64,000 nucleotides of DNA from Anisodus tanguticus (taxonomy: Eukaryota > Streptophyta > Magnoliopsida > Solanales > Solanaceae). Shown one piece after another: positions 32,170 through 44,022 of the stretch (position 1 is its first letter; each line of letters begins with the position of its first letter). The stretch spans positions 10,722,501-10,786,500 of the forward strand of contig CM067551.1 of NCBI GenBank assembly GCA_034509755.1. The letters are read 5' to 3'. Made by a program: the position numbers and the translations under genes. A model generated the notes under the pieces. The model was not told where the DNA came from and made no database searches. It worked only from the letters and a program-made list of their open reading frames with translations.

Positions 32170-33660
32170 ACGTAAACATTGACTCTGAAGTTAGAAAGCC
32201 AACAATTTGAAAACCAACGGTCTGAGAGTGAAAATCATATTGAAACAAAGTCTCGATATGAAAGATATGAGTATCACAGATGACATCTTAGGAATTGGGT
32301 TTCTAAGACATCTAACGGATCGGTCGATAGTTGACGAGCCTCGTTGAAGCCACCAATGGATATGAATCATAAAACTGATTGGAATCATGGTGCACCCATA
32401 GACAAGGAGCGATATGCTCAGGTCACGAGTAGTTCAATGTATTTTACACACTACAACCGACTTGGTATTGTCCAACAAATAGATCAGTTGAACTAAGGTT
32501 CACTGATGATCTTAATACATGATCAATAGAAGGCGTTAAGTCGGATATGACGATATCTGAATTATTCACTTATCTACGGATTATAGTATTCGGATGTCCA
32601 ATGGTTCTAGGAGAACACAAGTGATGCAAACTGGACATCGGATCCGAAGAACACCAAAGCCACAAGTAAATGTGTATGGTGGTTCTTGGAAAATCCTCTA
32701 AGCAAACTTGCATCGACCGATTCATGATGGTATCGGAGTTTATCGCTTTATACAAAGCATGAAAGAAGTTGAGTAACTTCACGACTCATTAGAGGATGTC
32801 CCTTATTGGGAGAAACCCGTGCCTTCACGCTATACACCGTGGCTAGCCGGTCGGCTTTAGGAAGGATACGGATGACGGCGTCCGGACATATCTGTCGGGA
32901 TCCGTCGGAGACATAAGACCGTATGGGAGTTGATCATCACGGGTGTCACTTCCTTATTTACTAACTAAGGGACTACCCGGAGATCAAGTGTTCTCGCCTG
33001 TCTAGGGGAATGGGCTTAAAACCCAAAATATACGGACCAATACGGTGGAAACCCAACCTTACGAACCGGAGATCTCGGTAATTTGGTTCAATGGGAAAAC
33101 TAAGTTGTAAAGGTTCGGTTGATCGCTTCGGTGGAAGCATGAGCACTTCGGATAGTGATTTCGAAAAGAAACACCAAATCCAAAGTCGTTCCCGCGATAG
33201 ACGTTAAGTGCTATCTGCGGTATGGGTAAAGGTTAAGTTTTCAAAACCCGTAATGATCCTCAACAGTTGAGGTTAGGTCTTTGGGAAACTTTTAATGGTT
33301 CCTAACACTTGTGAAGTGGGGTATAGCAGGATACCTTGTAGGAGACCACCTATTTAAGTGCGAGGACGGGCCGCCTCAAATTGAACGCACTTAAGAATCC
33401 AAGACGTTGTCCATGGCCAAAATGGACAAAACATTACGAAGAAGAGAGTAAGGGAATTTGTTGTGTTGGTACCGTTGTCTGGGCTTACACTAAACACCGA
33501 CGGTTCAAGACATCACGTTCACCGCGCGATAAGTAAGTCCGATGGTATTCAACTATGGAAGGTTCAAAGCCGAGGCTACCTCTCCTTATGCAACATCGGT
33601 CCGCTGAAAAATTGCTGGAAATGAAAAGACACCATGTGAGTGCGCCAAAATCTCTTTCAA
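32170..33660 (+). other. non-coding 3' interior of element F
   Basis: Collinear with 23291-24790 of element E. No domain is recognised. Confidence 0.7.
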
Positions 33661-33668
33661 GAAGGGAT

Positions 33669-34929
33669 TGTTGGAAATTTGCCTTTGGCGGGAGTTGCGA
33701 CCGACCAACTTCAACGGCTTAAACACTAGTGTAACGTATGTTGGAGAATCCGGTTCTTCACACATGCATGATCTACTAAGTACGTAGATAACTGTAGGGC
33801 CAAGAATCGTCAAATTTCATTGAGAAATGAAAAAGATATTGGTTCACGAAGTAAGGTGTTTGAAGCATGGAAAGTGTGGTATTGGGTTCAATTCTCCCTC
33901 ATCGGTAGAGGAAGAAAGAATTGTTGTGTATATAAGATTCGAAATTGGTTTGGGTTTTGGGACCCCAAGGGGTATCCCATGTGTTTAAAGGAGGGAGGAC
34001 CTAGATGTGCTTCGGTTCGAGGAAAGACCACACGCGCGCCGCCGCCGCCCGCCCATCCCGTCCGGTCCGGTTCCAGTTCCGGGTTCTCGGGTCACGGGTC
34101 GTGGGTCGTGGGCTGTGGGCTGTAGGTCTTATGATATTATCTTTTTGGGCCAGAAAACTTTGCCAGAAGTACAGTTTGATCCCAGAAGTTTAAGATGTAC
34201 GGTTTGGACCGAATTCTTTCGGATGTACGCTTTTGTCCCCGAAGTTTCAAGATGTACAGTTTGGTCCCTGAAGTTTCCAGAATATCAGAATTTCGACGGT
34301 AAAAAATAGAAATGCCAAGCACTCAATTCAGCCATTTATTTTGGCTGAATTACTCCTCCTATAATGGCCAAATCCGTTGGTCTTTCTCCCATTAATGTTG
34401 GTGGCTTTACTACCTCCATAATGACCATTATTTGGCTGTTATGGAGGGCAGTAATCAGCCCCCTCCCTCACCTATTTAAACACCCCCTTACACCATTGTT
34501 GAGCACGAAGAATGACCAAGGAGAACACCAAAAACAGTGCACGAAAATACACAACCGAAAATAATTTTCTTCCTACAACTTCCAAGCATCATTTCGTTAC
34601 TCAATATTCTTCACGGTAGCTCTTGAGTTTCCTTTGCTCAAGTGTTCCATTGCTGTTTTATCTTGGGAGACAAATTGTCTAGGACGTATAAAGGATACAT
34701 ACGGGGCAATATTGTCTTAAGGACAGAGTGCCACACTCGACTCAGCAAAAACAGTTTCCATTTTTCCGTCTTCTACAAAACTGGAATTTCCAGTTTTCTT
34801 GTGTAACTATTGTAATTTTCAGATTTCTAGTTGAATTATTGAATCTTTATTTATCCTTTCGAATACTTGTAATAGTTATATACTTCCCGTACTGCATTAT
34901 AAAGTACCATAGAGCAAAATCTCCCAACA
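33669..34929 (+). repeat. 3' LTR of element F
   Basis: 1261 bp, TGTTGG...CCAACA, aligned with 28372-29618. AATATTGTCTTAAG recurs near 34707. Confidence 0.9.
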
Positions 34930-34934
34930 AAAAT

Positions 34935-36470
34935 ACCACATAAATTAGTTGAAAAGTAAAATGAACAAAAATGAAATAAATATTCTTCAGGTTGAAGCGC
35001 AAATATATCGCTCTCTTTAAGGAGATTCAAGTCACTGGAGTATAATCTTCACCGATTCAGTAGTATAACTCTTGAGTTGTCTCTTTCATGATATAACAGT
35101 CTGATAACGTCGTGTGACTCAAACAACTCTGGACTAGTTGAAAAGTCCAAAACTCCACCAATAAGAACACCTTCCTTCAACATACATTTTTTCTCTTTTA
35201 TAGTGACTAAGTTGAAGGCTTAGAATATTTTTATTTCTCTCAACTGTCTCTTTCACTATTGCAACCTCACTACGCTATAATATTTTTTCACACTTCTCAT
35301 ACACCTTATACTCAGTACAATACTTTCATTTCACAACCCATAAAAAATACCTTTATATATAGTTATAAGAATTCTTTCAAAGAGTAAATTAGAGTAGTGA
35401 GATCTTAAATGACGTAGAACATGAAATTGTGGTTAGTAGAAGTAATAATCACATTCTACATTACAGAGTAGTGAACTTGTGAGAGTTATGACCATTTTTA
35501 AAATTTTATGGTCACTAAAATATGAAAAATGATTAACATATTTTAATATTAAAATGTTATTCCAAATAGTGTGTTTTGATGAACTCAAGATATATAGATC
35601 TCTATGTTTCCTTTCTATTTTTCTCATGCTCCTTATAGAGTTTGATTTCCTTAGTGAAATCTGTTGTTTTTGCTTTTACATAATTATTGAAAGAACTTGT
35701 TTGAATTTTGAAAGATGTCTTATTAAATTAATTTTTGTAAAAGCAAACTATCTTTTAGGATGGTGTACATGCCTCAAATTTCATATCAAAATGTTTTTTT
35801 CAATTTTTTTAATTCCTCAAACTCTGCCTGAACACGAGATACTTCATGCACCAAACAATTCTTACGCTTGAAGTCCAATTATCAGTTAAATAAAATATCT
35901 AAAAGAAATATAAAAAGAATACTGGTTTTGGTGGGAGAGGGGGTTAAGTGGGGGATTTCAATTTTAAAAGGACAGTAGGGTCACTTCACTTTAACAACCA
36001 GGCTTTTGCATGAAACCAGCCGTTCAGTCTCCCTTCTTTATTTAATATATAAAAATATTTTTGAGAAGAAAAAATTAAAGCAGAGACATTAATTTCAAAC
36101 CGGAAACCTCCGTAATAAACTTTATAAAATTAATACTTAAGAAATTGTGTTACTTTTATAAGATTTCCATAAAATGCATAAATTATTTATGCCCGTTTAA
36201 CACTTGGGAAATAGAACTTATTGACCTACCATTATCGTAAAATCTTCTTCTTCTTCTTAAAAGAAGTATTTTTCGAAAACTTAAACAAATATTTGTAATA
36301 TCATCAAGTCGTCAACTAGGGGGAACACCGAAATGAGTTGGTTCGGTACAACGACACGTTTGGTTGAAATACAAATTATAAGGAGATACTACCAAACCAA
36401 ATTAAATGAAAATTAGTTTTAGTACATGGGCTCACTAAATTCACTGATTCGAAAGCTTTTCTTTTTGCGC
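34935..36470. other. intergenic, no gene seen
   Basis: AT-rich sequence without motif-bearing frames. The 105-residue frame at 35554-35871 has the hydrophobic, Cys/Phe-rich composition of translated AT-rich DNA and is not supported. Confidence 0.5.
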
Positions 36471-36474
36471 GGAT

Positions 36475-36855
36475 TCCCCTTCAAAGACAATGGTCTTTAA
36501 TTTATTTTTTTAAAATTTGAAATCTTTAATTTTTTCCCTTAAAAATATTTCGAGGTTTTGGATTCGAATCCCCGCTCAGTCAAAAAATAATAATCATAAG
36601 ATGAAATTTGAATTCGCTAGACAGAGTTTGTCTTAAGGTAGAGTTTGTTATCTTAAGACAAACTCTGACGGATAAGACATAGTTTTGCAGGTAAACTCTG
36701 TCTTGCGAATCGAAACTATGTTTTGCTAATCTTTTTTTAAATTTTTAACTAAGCATGGGTTGGAACCCCAACCCAGAATTTTTTAGTCGAATGACAAAAA
36801 TTAAAGATTTTTTCAATTTGAGGGGCAAAAATTAAAGACCACCCTGAAATAAGGG
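36475..36855. mobile_element. foldback MITE with long inverted ends
   Basis: The left arm reads GGTCTTTAATTTATTTTTTT, then AATTTGAAATCTTTAATTTT. The right arm is its inverted match (AAAATTAAAGATTTTTTCAA, ...AAAATTAAAGACCACC), giving roughly 100-bp imperfect inverted ends. The centre has another perfect stem: AGAGTTTGTCTTAAG near 36624 with CTTAAGACAAACTCT near 36652. Confidence 0.65.
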
Positions 36856-36889
36856 CAATTCACATCCATTCGAAAGTACATGATTTTTA

Positions 36890-37093
36890 TTCCCTTTGTC
36901 CTAATTTATGTGCCATCATTTTCTTTTTGGTCAGTCCTAAAAAGAATTTCAGAAACAATTTAACTTTATGCAATGATTTACAGTCACCCATTTATATAAG
37001 ATCTTTTTTGGACTACACATTTCAAAAGTCTTCATTTCATTTTAAATTTCGTGTCAAATCAAATGATACCATATAAATTGAGATGGATGGAGT
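36890..37093. mobile_element. Stowaway-like MITE
   Basis: TATTCCCTTTGTCCTAATTTA at the left and TAAATTGAGATGGATGGAGTA at the right form the inverted CTCCNTCYGTCC-type termini. It is the same kind of element as 55850-56090. Confidence 0.6.
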
Positions 37094-37542
37094 AATTATT
37101 AACCACTTATTTTACTGTTTCTCTTTCTGACATAGACAGTGCTTTTATTGTACCAACTGGTACATTATTCTGTAGTAAGAAACTTGCACTAAGTACTCAT
37201 ATTATTTTTAGTTTTTTACTAATGTGATTCTTAAATCATCATCTGCGGCAGAAGAATAGGTGACAAACTTCTAGGGTTATTTCTTCTTTACTGCATTGTC
37301 TTTTTCCTCGAATATATCAAAGTAAACCGTACTTATTTTTGCTCCAGGATAGGATCATAGGAGTAATATTTTACTCGCTCTATTTGAAATTGTACCTTCA
37401 CATCTACTTCATTTTTCATTTTGTACAAATATATTCCCTATTGTTACTATTTAGTGAGAGAAAATGAGATCTCTCCTCCTTTTACAATGTAAATTAAAAA
37501 AAAAACTTTTTTAGATCTCTTATATCCCCCCCCCCCGATATC
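37094..37542. other. spacer, no gene seen
   Basis: AT-rich; a run of 10 C lies at 37527-37536. Confidence 0.5.
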
Positions 37543-38179
37543 TGTTGGTTGCTATTGTAGTAAAGCAGTACGTGAAGTAAATAAATATTACAAGTATTTG
37601 AAAGGATAAACAAATAGGCAATGTTTAGAACTGCAGCAAGCTTGTTGAGTCTTGAATCTTGATAACCTGAAATCAAGAAACAACTAAATCTGGATGGTTA
37701 CAACTGTTGTGTTGAGTCGAGCGATTGCACTCTGTCCTTAAGCCAAGAGGCATCAATATATAGCATGGAGGAGGGAGACTCCTGCGCAGCCCGCACCGGA
37801 CGGTCGGCGGCGCGCGTGTGGGCTTAGCCTTGAACCCAAGCACATCTAGGTCCTCCCTCCTTTAAACACATGAGATACCCCTTGGGGTCCCAAACCCTTT
37901 ACCACTTTAGAGATTTATAAAGAGAGCAATTCTTCCTTTTCCCACCGATGTGATAGATTTGTCCCACACCATATTTTCATGCCGCAAACACCTTACTTCG
38001 TGGACCAATATCTCTTTCATTTCTCAACGAAATTTGACGATTCTTGGTCCTACAATCATCTACTCACTCAGTAGATTATGCATGTGAGAAGAGACAAAGC
38101 CTCCAACATGCGGAACACTAGTGTTTAATTCATTAAATATGAGTGGACGCACCTCTCCGCCAAAGACAAATTTCCAACA
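37543..38179 (-). mobile_element. internally deleted solo LTR of the E/F family
   Basis: Minus-strand LTR with intact outer ends TGTTGGAAATTTGTC and AGCAACCAACA, and a perfect duplication ATATC (37538-37542, 38180-38184). At 637 bp it is about half the length of the E LTR. The stretch between the GC-rich patch and the CTTAAGGACAGAGTGC region is missing. The self-complementary motif is itself altered at the deletion edge (CTTGGCTTAAGG on the element strand). Confidence 0.85.
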
Positions 38180-38184
38180 ATATC

Positions 38185-39706
38185 TTATGTATAAAAAAAT
38201 GAAGATCTAAAAAGGTCATAAAACTAAATTTCTTTTATAAAGTACTAAAAAATTATCATATAAATTCACAATTTCTCAATATACAAAAAACTACAATAAA
38301 CTAGGAGTACATGTTTCCTCAATGGTTCCAACAGTCAAAACTTGAAAAGACAGATCATTTCATAGTTATCAAAATTGCGTCAGGATCCTTTTTAATTCTT
38401 CTACTTAATTAGATAATAAGTAACATACATGTGCAAATTGACCAAAGATAACATAAAAAAAAGAAAAACTTAATCATATTTTCCATCATCCAAGATCATC
38501 AATTTTTATATTACTTTATCGTATGAGCCGTTGTTAAACTCCATCAGTATTTTCTTAATACAATCAAGCAGAGCCATTATTTGTGCATGCAACGGTACTC
38601 TCTTTTAAGAAAAAAATACTAGTAAAAATTGTCATAACACCTGTGTATGCATGTAATAATTCACCCTCTTTCATAGCTGTCATTGATTAGATAAGAGTCT
38701 ATCACAATATGAATTCAAATTTAATCTAACTACAATATAAATTCGATGGAAAACCAACAAAAAATTAGATAAGTCATTAAAAAGTTCCAAATCTTAATGT
38801 AAGCTTTTCCAAGAACAGGACATGATATGTACCACATTGTAAACTTTGTCAAAAGACAATATTACCCTTTGCAACGTGAGATAATACATAATACTAAACC
38901 AGTCAAAAACAAACTTCTTCAAAGGGTGATCCTGTCAAAAAGAAAGATCATTAAGTTGATTTAATTGGGAAATGCAGAGTCTCACATGGCTTAGAAGTTA
39001 GACTCATGTGACCACATGCCTAGAAGTCCTCCCATGTTATTACTATTATGAACTCTCTGTTAGGTTATAGGAAGGGTCAAACTGCTAAAGCACCCTCTCC
39101 CTTTGACTAATTGATACTCTTGATTTTTCATTTATTTTATTTTAATGATTTACTGCCACAAATATAAGAGAATCTATGACAAAGAGATAATGAAATCAGA
39201 ATGGATATGAGTCCCTCTGTTATTTTTGTTCTAATTTATGATTAAATACATTTAACCTTTAATTTATTAAAATATGTATTTTTGGTCGCTTTAATATAGA
39301 AAATTTCTTACATTTAGACTATATTTATAATTATATTACCCTTTGATATTAATTAATATACAAACTTAACATAAAATGAATAGTCAAATGATGTAATGAT
39401 ATATAATTTTTTTAAATTTGTGAAGATTCACTAGTAAATAGATCAAAAGTACACTTAATTGATTGAAGGTAAGTTTGTTTACCAAATATAACAAGGACAA
39501 AAAATAAGATTTGTTGATAATTGAGGGACTAAAACTGCGAATTCACCTATAAGGTTTTGTCAAATTCACATGAATACATATATCGAAATTATGTGCAGCT
39601 GCACCAATATCCAAGTAGATAGAGGTTCATTTTCAAGAAAAACTTTCCCATTATTTCATTTCACTAATAAAATCAGCTTTTGTGCCCCACTTTGTCATTT
39701 TAACTA
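38185..39706. other. intergenic, no gene seen
   Basis: About 1.5 kb of AT-rich DNA without coding motifs or recognisable repeats. Confidence 0.5.
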
Positions 39707-39988
39707 AACTTTCTAAGATTTTTTTTGATATCCAGCTTCTCGGCTTACGCCAGACTATTCCTTGTGATAGTAGTCTCAGTCTCTCTGCACTACTACCAGT
39801 AAATCGCGGGATGTTCCTGAATGACCAGAGTTTGAGAATAGAGCAATTGATATCACCTACAAGGTCCTATCCCAAAAGAGAGCAAATTGCTCCACCAGGG
39901 TTCGAACCCACGTTGCAGGCCTCCATCTGAATTTTAAGTTCCATCCTTTGCCATCCAGCTATACCCCAGGGGACAACTATCTAAGATT
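39707..39988 (-). mobile_element. tRNA-derived SINE with target duplication
   Basis: Target duplications AACTTTCTAAGATT (39707-39720) and AACTATCTAAGATT (39975-39988) differ at one base. Minus-strand body with an A box TAGCTGGATGG (complement at 39951-39961), a perfect B box GGGTTCGAACC region (39899-39909), and a tail that is a T-run on the plus strand (39721-39727). It is the same family as the SINE at 5206-5502. Confidence 0.85.
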
Positions 39989-40087
39989 CTTGAATCATAG
40001 GCATACCACATATGTGACATCTGAGAAAATGACATCCAAATTTACCCAAATAAACTATTTTGGTCAAATTACTCGCTACATTACTCA

Positions 40088-40161
40088 TGTTAATGTTGGG
40101 TTTGGTGTTGTGACATTTTGCCCAACATATCGTTTTCAGTACTACGTTAAAATTCAGAAAT
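40088..40161 (+). repeat. truncated first LTR of array D
   Basis: First 74 bp of the LTR (TGTTAATGTTGGGTTTGGTG onward), stopping at CAGAAAT, where it joins interior sequence. Confidence 0.85.
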
Positions 40162-40452
40162 TATTTGACGATGAACTGACAATGATTTTTTGTTCTTGGA
40201 TGATGTGTTTGAATGTTTAATTTTCTTATTTCTTCTAATCCTATAAGTTATGTGTATATCTATGTTTGTGCTAATATTGTATCTTGTATAAAGGTATATA
40301 TTGGTATACATATGTTGTGTTTGTATACCACCACAGGTTAAACGGGGAGCATTATTGTACTCATAGATGTTGGGACAACATTTATGACATTGCCGTAAGT
40401 CACTTGCACAGATTAGAATAGGTTTTGTGAAGAAAGGCAAAAAGGGGGAGAA
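40162..40452 (+). repeat. duplicate of the 3' interior end of D
   Basis: 291 bp matching 49511-49801 with about ten differences counted by eye, including the polypurine tract AAAAAGGGGGAGAA. It shows that a second copy of the interior once lay to the left of the middle LTR. Confidence 0.85.
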
Positions 40453-41117
40453 TGTTAATGTTGGGTTTGGTGTTGTGACATTTTGCCCAACATATCGTTT
40501 TCAGTACTAAGTTAAAATTCAGAAATGTTGGAACAAATGTCACGACATTCTGTTAAACAATTTTGCCTTACTTTACGGACTAAAGCAAATCTCGTGGGAT
40601 TTTTACCACGATGTAAAAGTGACTTGGCAAGGTGTGTAGGAGCCGATGAAACACGTGGGAAGAACAAGTCAAAGCTGTTGCTAAGCTTGGGGAACAAGTC
40701 CAAGAAGTTGAGGATTTTGCTCCACGATCTTCTCTAACAAATCCTATCGGCTGCCCATCTTTTCCTCAACCTCCACAATCAATCGATGAGCTTTTCAAGG
40801 AAGAATCTCTACTATAAATAGAGAGGCAAGAAGAGTGAATCGATATCCAGAAAAAGATTGCACAAATATCAAGAGAGCTCTCGAGAATTCATCTCAGAAA
40901 ACTAGATCGTTAGTGTTGCCTGAGCGTGTCGACGGCATTCTGTCCAACATTGTAATTGTTGTTTAGATTCTAGATTTGTTCTTTATTGAAGAAATTATAA
41001 TGAGATGTTGTCTATGTCTATTTAGATAGATTTTTCAGTTTGAAGTCATCTGCGACTTCAAACTTTTAATTCCTTTGTATTATTTTGCAATATTGTAAAA
41101 GAAGGAATTTATTCAAT

Positions 41118-41167
<50 letters not shown>

Positions 41168-41183
41168 ATTGAATAAATTCCTT

Positions 41184-41221
<38 letters not shown>

Positions 41222-41468
41222 AACAATACTTTCGGTCACTGACCATCATAGGTTATATAATCAATATAACCTATGTAAATATTAAACCTTTGTGTCTTAT
41301 TATTTCCGCTGCATTTTACTCTTCAAAGGTTTTTAAGTTTTATCGAAGTGTTGTCACTTGTGTCAGACAACATTATTACCGACATTTACAAACTGCATTG
41401 GCATTCGATTTGTTTTTTACTTTCAGTTTATTTTTTATTATTCCATAGCATACCCCCTGGACCTAACA
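40453..41468 (+). repeat. middle (5') LTR of D
   Basis: 1016 bp, TGTTAATG...CCTAACA. TATA-like CTATAAATAG at about 40812. It contains two (TA)n tracts and an 88-bp palindrome (41099-41186) absent from the right LTR. Confidence 0.9.
41099..41186. repeat. palindrome in the middle LTR of D
   Basis: AAGAAGGAATTTATTCAATT (41099-41118) is repeated inverted as AATTGAATAAATTCCTTCTT (41167-41186). The centre is a (TA)n tract with a few extra CA. The right LTR has only the first arm. A second (TA)n tract follows the palindrome (41187-41219). Confidence 0.9.
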
Positions 41469-41470
41469 AG

Positions 41471-41483
41471 TGGTATTAGAGCC
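41471..41483 (+). promoter_or_regulatory. primer-binding site of D (tRNA-Met type)
   Basis: TGGTATTAGAGCC, the copia tRNA-Met complement with one change (TATT for TATC), two bases after the LTR. Confidence 0.85.
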
Positions 41484-41525
41484 AACACTTAACACAATAA
41501 GTGCTTTGTCCTATCATTTGAAGCT

Positions 41526-43347
41526 ATGGATTCGACTAATACAAATATTGGTAGACTTCCCATTTTAGATGGTACAAACTATGCCTATTGGAAGATTCGC
41601 CTATGTTCTCACATCAAATCAATTGATGTTAGGGCATGGAGATCTATAACCAATGGGTATGTTATTCCAATATTACCGCCGGATGAGGAAGGTGACATTC
41701 TTGTTAAACCTGAATCCGAATGGATGGCGGAAGAAACCAATAATGCTAGCTTTAACGAAAAGGCCTTAAATGTAATTTTTGTGTGGGTTGATCTTTACAT
41801 GTTCAAACTCATTCAAAACTTCCCAACGGCCAAGGATGGATGGGATACTTTGCAAATTCATTGTGAAGGTAGCTCAAGTGTTCGTCGAACAAAGCTATGC
41901 ATGCTCATGAGCAAATATGAACATTTAAGGATGGAAGAAGCGGACGACATTAAATCCTATTTTAAAAAGTTGATTGACATATCTAATGAATGTCAAGTGC
42001 TTGGAGAATCATTAACCAACACTCAACTTGTTGAAAAGGCTCTCCGTTCTCTTCCTGAAAAGTTTAACTTAAAGATTTGTGCCATTGAAGAAGCTCACAA
42101 TCTTGCTACTATGGACCTTCATACCTTAATGAGCATTCTCAAAACTTATGAGATGAACATTGAGAATCAAAGGGAACTATATAAGAGCAAGAATGTGGCA
42201 CTTCAAGTCCAACCCTCAAAAATCAAATTAACGAAGGGGATGAAGATCTTGAAGAATTTGGTGAAGGTGCTAATATTGCCTTACTCACTCGAAAATACAA
42301 TTCGATGGTGAAGAAGTTCAACAGTGAAAGGAATCAATCCAAATCTAAACAACACCAAATCCAAGGCTTCAATCAAAATCCCACAAAGTTCCTTCCAAGT
42401 ATTCAAAAAGGAAGTCTACTAAGAAGAGCCAATTCAGATCGTACCAAATTTGGTCCCAAACAACTAGAGTCTGTGCAATGTCATGCGTGCTCGGGTTGGG
42501 GTCATTATGCTAATGAATGTGCGAAGACTCTAAGGAATTTTGGTAAGAATTTGTAGGTCTCTCTTAGTGACGATGAAGGAGAAGACGAATGAGATCAAGA
42601 AGTCGAATCACAAGCAATGCTGGCCACTGCTTACGAACATTCACTGTCAGATAATGAAGATGTCGTCATAATGTTGCCTCAGATGTCACGACATTTTAGA
42701 AAACATCTGCATCTCCAGCAATATCCGAAAGGTACATATTCTTTAACTATCCTGATGTTCATTGCTTTAGTGGTTTTATTTCTTGTGGTGAGACTGAGTG
42801 TTTGAATCAAGTTGAATGCAACGATGAAATGATTAAGGAATTACAAAATATTTGTCAAGCCTTAATCATTGAATCCAAGCAACTTGAATCAAAGGCTAAA
42901 TCTTTAACTCGTGAGAATGTAGATCAAAAAGGCACAATAACCCGATTAGAGGTTGCACTTACCAAAAAGGATATAGAATTTGATAAGATTCATGCAAAAC
43001 TGGATGTAGCCGAAGCAACCTTCCGTAAGTTCAACTCAGGAACTTCTAAATTGAATGAAATACTCAGCTTTAGTAAACCGTCACATACATGTATTGGGTA
43101 CCAAAACTCTTTTGAAACTACATGCTCTAGTGTATTTGACAAAAATGAGAAAATATGTTTTGTAAAAGAAAAAGGAATGAAAGATAAGTTCTCATATATG
43201 TCAAAGAATAAGAAGTTTTTATGTTATCATTGTAACTCTCCTGGACACTTAAAACCTTACTGTTTCAAACTTCAGAATTCTGTGAGTGAAATGTTGTCTA
43301 AAAGACTGTCCAATATCTCGGACAACATTCAAAGCAGCATTTCATAA
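41526..43347 (+). pseudogene. element D gag
   Basis: The capsid part (41526-42311) starts MDSTNTNIGRLPILDGTNYA and has YWKIRLCSHIKSIDVRAWRS, GWDTLQIHCEGSSSVRR and KALRSLPEKFNLK, the Sirevirus gag pattern. The frame shifts near 42300. The next frame has a complete zinc knuckle CHACSGWGHYANEC (42479-42520). A Lys/Glu-rich coiled-coil stretch follows (42820-43060; LTRENVDQKGTITRLEVAL), then a second knuckle CYHCNSPGHLKPYC (43222-43263). At least two frame breaks separate the parts. Gag would form the particle and bind the RNA. Confidence 0.85.
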
Positions 43348-43389
43348 CTGAAAGGTAAAAAATGTTTTAAAAGAGTTTGGGTTCTCAAA

Positions 43390-43992
43390 ATGGATGTAAC
43401 TTGTAATGTTGCGATAACTACTTTAAGAACTAACATTTCAGGTTCTTGGTACTTTGATAGTGGATGTTCTCGCCACATGACAGGTACAAAAGAGTTTCTA
43501 AAGAAATATGAGTCATTCAATGGAGGTAACGTAACTTATGGAAGTGGTAGTAAAAGAAAAATAATTGGAAGAAGAATCTTGGATGTTCCTGGATTTTCAG
43601 CTTTAAGAAATGTCTTACATGTTGAGGGTTTAATGGCAAATTTGATTAGTATTAGTCAACTGTGTGATGACAATCTTGAGGTAAAATTCAACAAGAATGC
43701 CTGTAAAGTTACAAATGAAGCTAATGAATGTGTTATGTCAGGTACTAGAATAGGTGATAATTGCTATCTTGTTGCGAGACAAGAAACTTGCAATAATGTC
43801 AAGCTCGACGACACAACACTGTGGCACCAAAAGTTGAGACATGTCAACTACCGCAATCTGGAAAAGTTGGTCTCATATGAAGCGGTTAGAGGCTTACCCA
43901 ATCTTAGCCATAAAGGTAAAACAGTCTGTGAAGATTGTCTAAAAGGTAAGCAGACTCGTGTTTCCCATAATGTTGTCCAAAATGACGGATAA
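43390..43992 (+). pseudogene. element D protease and pre-integrase domain
   Basis: 200-residue frame. SWYFDSGCSRHMTG is the Sirevirus protease active site (DSG). LRNVLHVEGLMANLISISQL and the zinc-binding pre-integrase region follow (LWHQKLRHVNYRNLEKL, CEDCLKGKQTR). It ends at a stop just before integrase, where a copy of the scattered TGTTGTCC motif lies. Confidence 0.85.
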
Positions 43993-44022
43993 CATTTAGG
44001 TACGTCTCACTGTTTTCAATTA

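Larger units (their letters stand above)
28372..34929 (+). mobile_element. degenerate copia LTR retrotransposon F
   Basis: LTRs 28372-29618 and 33669-34929, with perfect target duplication AAAAT (28367-28371 and 34930-34934). Polypurine AAGAAGGGA precedes the 3' LTR. The interior is 4.05 kb and collinear with E, but it keeps about 700 bp that E lacks (about 31200-31920). There is no intact gag or pol. LTRs share R/U5, a U3 block and ends with E, but part of the U3 differs, so F is a second subfamily. Confidence 0.9.

Noticed and set aside
35554..35871. 105-residue frame as a membrane protein gene
   Set aside because: Composition is that of translated AT-rich DNA, no start context or homology is visible, and no second copy supports it.
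40185..40440. Independent gene between the SINE at 39707 and the D LTR
   Set aside because: The sequence is a copy of the 3' interior end of element D (49511-49801).
41099..41219. Centromeric or telomeric satellite suggested by the (TA)n and palindrome
   Set aside because: It lies inside one LTR of element D and is explained by a local inverted duplication with microsatellite growth.
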